In this document: positions 7,073-10,312 of the stretch, piece after piece
How the letters are laid out: every line of letters begins with the position of its first letter
Position numbering within the stretch: the stretch's first letter is position 1
Assembly (NCBI GenBank): GCA_002436505.1
Contig: DJML01000055.1
Coordinates: forward strand, 11,298-21,609
Length of the DNA: 10,312 bases
DNA from: Bacteroidetes bacterium UBA6491
Lineage (GTDB): Bacteria; Bacteroidota; Bacteroidia; NS11-12g; UBA9320
Direction: 5' to 3'
Made by a program: the position numbers and the translations under genes
Notes under the pieces: generated by a model
Databases searched by the model: none
Seen by the model: the letters and a program-made list of their open reading frames with translations, nothing else
Told to the model about the DNA's origin: nothing

Positions 7073-8613
7073 TGAATATTGCATACATCATCATAGCCGG
7101 AATAGCTGGTTTATTAGCTGGCGCCGGAACAATTTATTACATTTTAAGCAAACGTACCGAGGGCAAAGCTTCGCAGATCATTCTTGACGCCAAGGATCGT
7201 GGCAAGCAGATCGTAAAATCAAAAGAACTTGAAGCCAAAGAGAAATTTCTCCAATTGAGGAACGACTTCCAGAAAGAAACCAAAGAAAGAGAAAAGGAGC
7301 TAAATATGCGCGAAAATGATCTGCGCAAAAAGGAACAAAGTCTTATTGACAAAATGAACAATTATGACCGCAAGAGCAATGAATTGGACACCCTTAAGAC
7401 AACGATCAACCAGCAACTTGAAGTGATAAATGAAAAGCGTGCCGAAGTGGAAAAGATCCATGAGAAACAGGTGGCGCAGCTTGAGAAAATAGCAGGACTT
7501 TCAGCTGAAGACGCTAAAAAGGATCTTGTAGAGGCATTGCAACAGGAGGCAAAGACAGATGCATTATCCTATCAGAAGGCAATTATTGAGGAAGCAAAGC
7601 TGTCTGCCAATAAGGAAGCTAAAAGGATGATCCTTCAAACGATCCAAAGAACGGCTGCTGAGCAGGCGATTGAAAACACTGTTACCGTTTTTCACATCGA
7701 AAATGACGAGGTAAAAGGAAGGATAATCGGCCGGGAGGGACGTAATATAAGGGCCCTTGAAGCTGCAACAGGCATCGAGATAATCGTGGACGACACCCCT
7801 GAAGCTATCATCTTGTCAGGATTTGACCCTGTAAGAAGGGAAGTGGCACGACTGTCGTTGCACAGACTGGTAACTGACGGAAGGATACACCCTGCACGAA
7901 TTGAAGAAGTGGTTGAAAAGACAAGAAAGGATGTTGAGGAAGAGATCCTTGAAAATGGTGAAAGAACGGTCATTGACCTTGGTATCAACGGATTGCATCC
8001 GGAACTTATACGAATGGTCGGACGAATGAGGTATCGTTCGTCTTATGGCCAGAACCTGCTGAAGCACTCAAGGGAAGTAGCAAATCTTTGTGCCACTATG
8101 GCCTCTGAATTTGGTCTTGATCCTAAAAAAGCAAAAAGAGCTGGACTTCTTCATGACATCGGAAAGGTGCCGGATGAAGATTCTGAAACACCTCATGCTT
8201 TGCTTGGAATGAAACTTGCCGAGAAATTTGGCGAGAACCCTGAAGTTTGTAATGCGATCGGGGCCCACCACGATGAAATTGAAATGACCAATCTGATCTC
8301 TCCAATCGTTCAGGCATGTGATGCCATTTCAGGATCAAGACCTGGAGCACGTAGAGAGGATTCGGAAGCATATATCAAACGACTACAGGACCTGGAAAAA
8401 CTAGCCCTGGGTTTTGACGGTGTTGAAAAAGCATTTGCTATTCAGGCCGGTCGTGAACTCCGGGTCATCGTTGACTCTGACTCGCTGGATGATAAAAGTG
8501 CAGATCTGCTGTCCTTTGACATTTCTCAAAAGATAATGAAGGAAATGATCTATCCGGGTCAGATAAAAGTTACTGTGATCAGAGAGAGAAGAGCGGTTAA
8601 CTACGCTAAATAG
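7072..8613 (+). CDS. rny: Ribonuclease Y
   Basis: RNase Y is a membrane-anchored endoribonuclease that starts mRNA decay. The 513 residues match the family (~520). One N-terminal transmembrane helix (about 3-25) is followed by a long charged coiled coil (about 30-165). A KH RNA-binding domain has its GREG loop at 220-223 within KGRIIGREGRNIRALE. The HD phosphohydrolase domain has H332, the H361-D362 pair (LLHDIGK), H399-H400 and D417 as expected metal ligands, so the enzyme should be active. The conserved C-terminus is RERRAVNYAK. It lies 64 bases after zapA on the same strand, either as the last operon member or from its own promoter. Its final 8 bases overlap the end of the convergent cation-efflux gene. 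PNPase, encoded about 6 kb to the left, would be a natural partner for degrading the fragments it makes. Confidence 0.98.
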   Translation: MNIAYIIIAGIAGLLAGAGTIYYILSKRTEGKASQIILDAKDRGKQIVKSKELEAKEKFLQLRNDFQKETKEREKELNMRENDLRKKEQSLIDKMNNYDRKSNELDTLKTTINQQLEVINEKRAEVEKIHEKQVAQLEKIAGLSAEDAKKDLVEALQQEAKTDALSYQKAIIEEAKLSANKEAKRMILQTIQRTAAEQAIENTVTVFHIENDEVKGRIIGREGRNIRALEAATGIEIIVDDTPEAIILSGFDPVRREVARLSLHRLVTDGRIHPARIEEVVEKTRKDVEEEILENGERTVIDLGINGLHPELIRMVGRMRYRSSYGQNLLKHSREVANLCATMASEFGLDPKKAKRAGLLHDIGKVPDEDSETPHALLGMKLAEKFGENPEVCNAIGAHHDEIEMTNLISPIVQACDAISGSRPGARREDSEAYIKRLQDLEKLALGFDGVEKAFAIQAGRELRVIVDSDSLDDKSADLLSFDISQKIMKEMIYPGQIKVTVIRERRAVNYAK

Positions 8614-9526
8614 CAATGTCCTCATCTGATTGAGAATCAATACCAGTTTCTCTGTCATTACATTCTCCTGCCATCTCAACCTCAAGAGTGCTGTGGGCGA
8701 TACCCATTTTTGAAAGCATGGTATGTATCTGTTCCTTTATCCGGGCCATCTGACCGTAATCAATCTGCTCTCCTACGACTATATGAGTTGAAAGAATGAT
8801 GCGCTCGCCATCAAGTGACCATATTCTGAGATCATGTGTATCCAGAACATCCGGCACACCCAAGATCGCTTTCTTTATATTTGAATACTGCAGGTCATCA
8901 GGGGCCCCCTGCATCACGATCCGTATCCCTCCTTTAAGATTACCAAATGCTCGATAGGCAATGTAAACACTGATCATTATAGACATCACAGGATCAAGCC
9001 AGATCCATTCTGTATACTTCATTATCACAGCCCCAATCAGAACGACTATCCAGCCAAGAACATCCTCTAAAAGGTGCAGATATATCACCCTAACATTAAG
9101 CGAATCCTTATCCCTGACAACAAAAGCACCGATACTGTTAAATATGATCCCTGCTATCGCAAACCAGATCATACCGTCAGCATGGGCAAGCTTTGGATGA
9201 ATGATCCGTGGGATAGCTTCCCTGATGATCAGAACTGTTCCCACTACCAGTATGGTACTGTTGATAATGGCTCCTAAAACTGAAAATCGCCGGTAACCGA
9301 AGGTAAACCTGCGATCGGGATCCTTCTTTGAAAATCGTTCAAGATACCATGCCAGCGCTAAACCCAGTGTGTCTCCAAGGTCATGGATGGCGTCGGAAAG
9401 AATTGCTAGACTATGTGTCCATATCCCACCAACAACCTCAACGATCGTGAAAATAAAATTCAGGAAAAATGCGATTCGCAGCTTCTTTGTGCTGGAACGC
9501 ATATGTTCATGATCATGATTTGCCAC
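8606..9526 (-). CDS. Cation diffusion facilitator family transporter (Zn/Cd/Co-type efflux)
   Basis: An inner-membrane antiporter that exports divalent metal in exchange for protons. The 306 residues have six predicted transmembrane helices (about 16-38, 39-62, 82-102, 118-137, 151-169, 177-195). A cytoplasmic ferredoxin-like C-terminal domain (about 207-287) contains THDLRIWSLDGERIILSTHI. The intramembrane metal site is complete: H48 and D52 in helix 2 (DAIHDLGD) and H151 and D155 in helix 5 (HLLED). This 2-His 2-Asp set is typical of zinc-preferring members such as ZitB and CzcD. The N-terminus is His-rich (NHDHEH). The chosen start is GTG at 9526-9524, because the next ATG (residue 9) would lose that stretch. 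It lies 41 bases after pnuC on the same strand, and its tail overlaps rny. The exact metal cannot be read from the sequence. Confidence 0.95.
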   Translation of the reverse strand: MANHDHEHMRSSTKKLRIAFFLNFIFTIVEVVGGIWTHSLAILSDAIHDLGDTLGLALAWYLERFSKKDPDRRFTFGYRRFSVLGAIINSTILVVGTVLIIREAIPRIIHPKLAHADGMIWFAIAGIIFNSIGAFVVRDKDSLNVRVIYLHLLEDVLGWIVVLIGAVIMKYTEWIWLDPVMSIMISVYIAYRAFGNLKGGIRIVMQGAPDDLQYSNIKKAILGVPDVLDTHDLRIWSLDGERIILSTHIVVGEQIDYGQMARIKEQIHTMLSKMGIAHSTLEVEMAGECNDRETGIDSQSDEDIAI

Positions 9527-9530
9527 AATG

Positions 9531-9537
9531 CAAAGTA
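9531..9537 (-). promoter_or_regulatory. -7-like element just before the cation-efflux start
   Basis: The minus strand reads TACTTTG, one base shorter than TAnnTTTG, four bases (CATT) before the GTG start codon. It lies in the 41-base gap after pnuC and could give the efflux gene its own near-leaderless transcript. The short gap equally fits simple readthrough from pnuC. No clear -33 element was found. Confidence 0.2.
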
Positions 9538-9567
9538 CCGAAATTCAACTTATAATTATTAAAGAAG

Positions 9568-10164
9568 TTACTGACCGATCTGAGTCCTGTATTTTTTCAG
9601 CCAGGAAAAATATCCGATAATAGAAAATATTGAATATACTGTCATCTGTACGATCGCGACCACATCAAGTCCGGCCCTAGAATAGAACCATATCGCAAAT
9701 ACATTTAGGACAATCCAATAAAGCCACGATGACAATACCTTTCTTGTTTCAAGATACGTGGCTATTAATTGAAAGCATGTCGAGAATGCGTCAAGGTAGC
9801 TCAATTTTGCATCCGTGAAATTATTAAACACATATCCCAGAAGGCCTGTCGCGAAAAAACCGGCTATCATCCACCGCAGATGTGCCAGCCAGGTCCACCT
9901 GACAATACCGGTTTTGGTGACGCCGTCCGCGGTTTGTTCTATATGCTCGGGTCCTGCACTCCATCGATACCAACCATAAAATCCGAGGACGACATAGAAC
10001 ATATAGACGATCGCTTCGAGGTATATCCTTGCATCCCAGGAGAGAAATATCATGATGAAGGAACCAATGATACCGAGTGGCCAGGCAACAGTCCTTTCCC
10101 TTATCATGAAATAAAGGAATCCGAGATTAAAAACAACAGCAACCCACTGCATAAAATCCTCCAT
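9568..10164 (-). CDS. pnuC: PnuC-family vitamin-precursor transporter, probably nicotinamide riboside
   Basis: PnuC proteins are SWEET-like facilitators that bring nicotinamide riboside, or in some relatives thiamine or riboflavin, across the inner membrane for trapping by phosphorylation. The 198 residues are mostly hydrophobic with about seven membrane segments. Family motifs include WPLG (28-31), FYGWYRW (62-68), ATYLETRK (135-142) and SWLYWIVLN (146-154). Substrate is inferred: Bacteroidota also have a thiamine-linked branch (PnuT), but the 67 bases upstream are too short for a TPP riboswitch and no thiamine gene is adjacent. No NadR-like kinase is in the window either. Two starts are possible. 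The ATG at 10164-10162 gives MEDFMQ. The ATG at 10152-10150 gives MQWVAV and has GGAGG (10162-10158) five bases upstream, an unusually good ribosome-binding site for this genome. The downstream efflux gene may share its transcript. Confidence 0.92.
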   Translation of the reverse strand: MEDFMQWVAVVFNLGFLYFMIRERTVAWPLGIIGSFIMIFLSWDARIYLEAIVYMFYVVLGFYGWYRWSAGPEHIEQTADGVTKTGIVRWTWLAHLRWMIAGFFATGLLGYVFNNFTDAKLSYLDAFSTCFQLIATYLETRKVLSSWLYWIVLNVFAIWFYSRAGLDVVAIVQMTVYSIFSIIGYFSWLKKYRTQIGQ

Positions 10165-10219
10165 GAGCGCAAAGAAATAGAAAACTTACACTTTCAGTTC
10201 ATCACTAAAGTTAAAATGA

Positions 10220-10227
10220 TAAATTCG
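10220..10227 (+). promoter_or_regulatory. -7-like element just before the right-edge antiporter gene
   Basis: TAAATTCG differs from TAnnTTTG at one position and ends four bases (AGAA) before the ATG at 10232. The whole divergent gap with pnuC is only 67 bases, so both promoters must be packed into it. I found no convincing -33 element for either direction. Confidence 0.3.
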
Positions 10228-10231
10228 AGAA

Positions 10232-10312
10232 ATGCTTATCGACTCATTATTGTTCATTCTTGGATTGGGTATCCTTTTAGCCTCTGCTAAATATTTCACC
10301 TCTGCGGCAGAA
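10232..10312 (+). CDS. Probable sodium/calcium antiporter, first 27 codons only
   Basis: An open frame runs from ATG at 10232-10234 to the window edge without a stop. It begins MLIDSLLFILGLGILLASAK and continues YFTSAAE. One hydrophobic helix followed by a small-residue stretch and an acidic residue resembles the first helix of CaCA-family (YrbG-type) sodium/calcium exchangers, which often start LLFIxGLxLLxxGAxxFxxGA. It is divergent from pnuC across 67 bases. That it is a real membrane-protein start is likely; the exact family is tentative because the diagnostic repeats lie beyond the window. Confidence 0.55.
   Translation, partial: MLIDSLLFILGLGILLASAKYFTSAAE

Noticed and set aside
10165..10231. 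A possible riboswitch (TPP or NAD-related) upstream of pnuC
   Set aside because: Only 67 bases separate the divergent genes and no TPP-type core sequence is visible.
9769..10290. A 173-codon open frame on the plus strand at the right end
   Set aside because: It is antisense to pnuC for most of its length, reads as low-quality Cys- and Pro-rich sequence with no family resemblance, and overlaps the better supported antiporter start.

Overview
This window looks like core chromosome of a member of the Bacteroidota, probably a Cytophagales-type bacterium. Three things point there. The gene string pheT, small coiled-coil gene, zapA, rny is one I associate with this phylum. A large membrane VWA protein with the C-terminal LEWxxRKxxGGY ending is typical of it. 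Several intergenic regions carry the phylum's TAnnTTTG-type -7 promoter element, while most start codons lack a Shine-Dalgarno sequence. Base composition looks even, roughly low-to-mid 40s % GC by eye. I see no insertion sequences, integrases, tRNAs, rRNAs, CRISPR arrays or phage genes.

Layout, left to right. (1) Minus strand, 1-1708: rpsO (ribosomal protein S15) followed downstream by pnp (polynucleotide phosphorylase), which is cut by the left edge. The two are separated by an intrinsic-terminator-like hairpin and a structured pnp leader. (2) Minus strand, 1817-3913: a three-helix membrane protein with a complete VWA metal-binding site and a glutamine-amidotransferase-like domain. (3) Plus strand, 4067-8613: pheT, a ZapB-like coiled-coil gene, zapA and rny, with a 1-base overlap and short gaps. 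(4) Minus strand, 8606-10164: pnuC (vitamin-precursor transporter) then a cation diffusion facilitator (Zn/Cd/Co-type efflux). The last gene overlaps the end of rny tail to tail by 8 bases. (5) Plus strand, 10232 to the right edge: the first 27 codons of a probable sodium/calcium antiporter, divergent from pnuC.

How the parts fit. rpsO-pnp joins translation and RNA decay in the same order as in Escherichia coli. RNase Y, about 6 kb away, makes the endonucleolytic cuts whose products PNPase can degrade. The small coiled-coil protein plus ZapA look like a two-gene Z-ring accessory module between pheT and rny. The right end is a membrane-transport cluster for vitamin precursor and metal ions.

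No obviously new multi-gene system is visible; this is mostly housekeeping sequence. The best lead is the pnp leader. It has a perfect local hairpin, a 10-base repeat shared with codons 8-11, and a 15-base-pair two-part complementarity that would wrap the start codon, which suggests a possible autoregulatory RNA switch. A second lead is that TA-rich -7-like elements sit only 4-5 bases before three start codons, suggesting leaderless or nearly leaderless messages.
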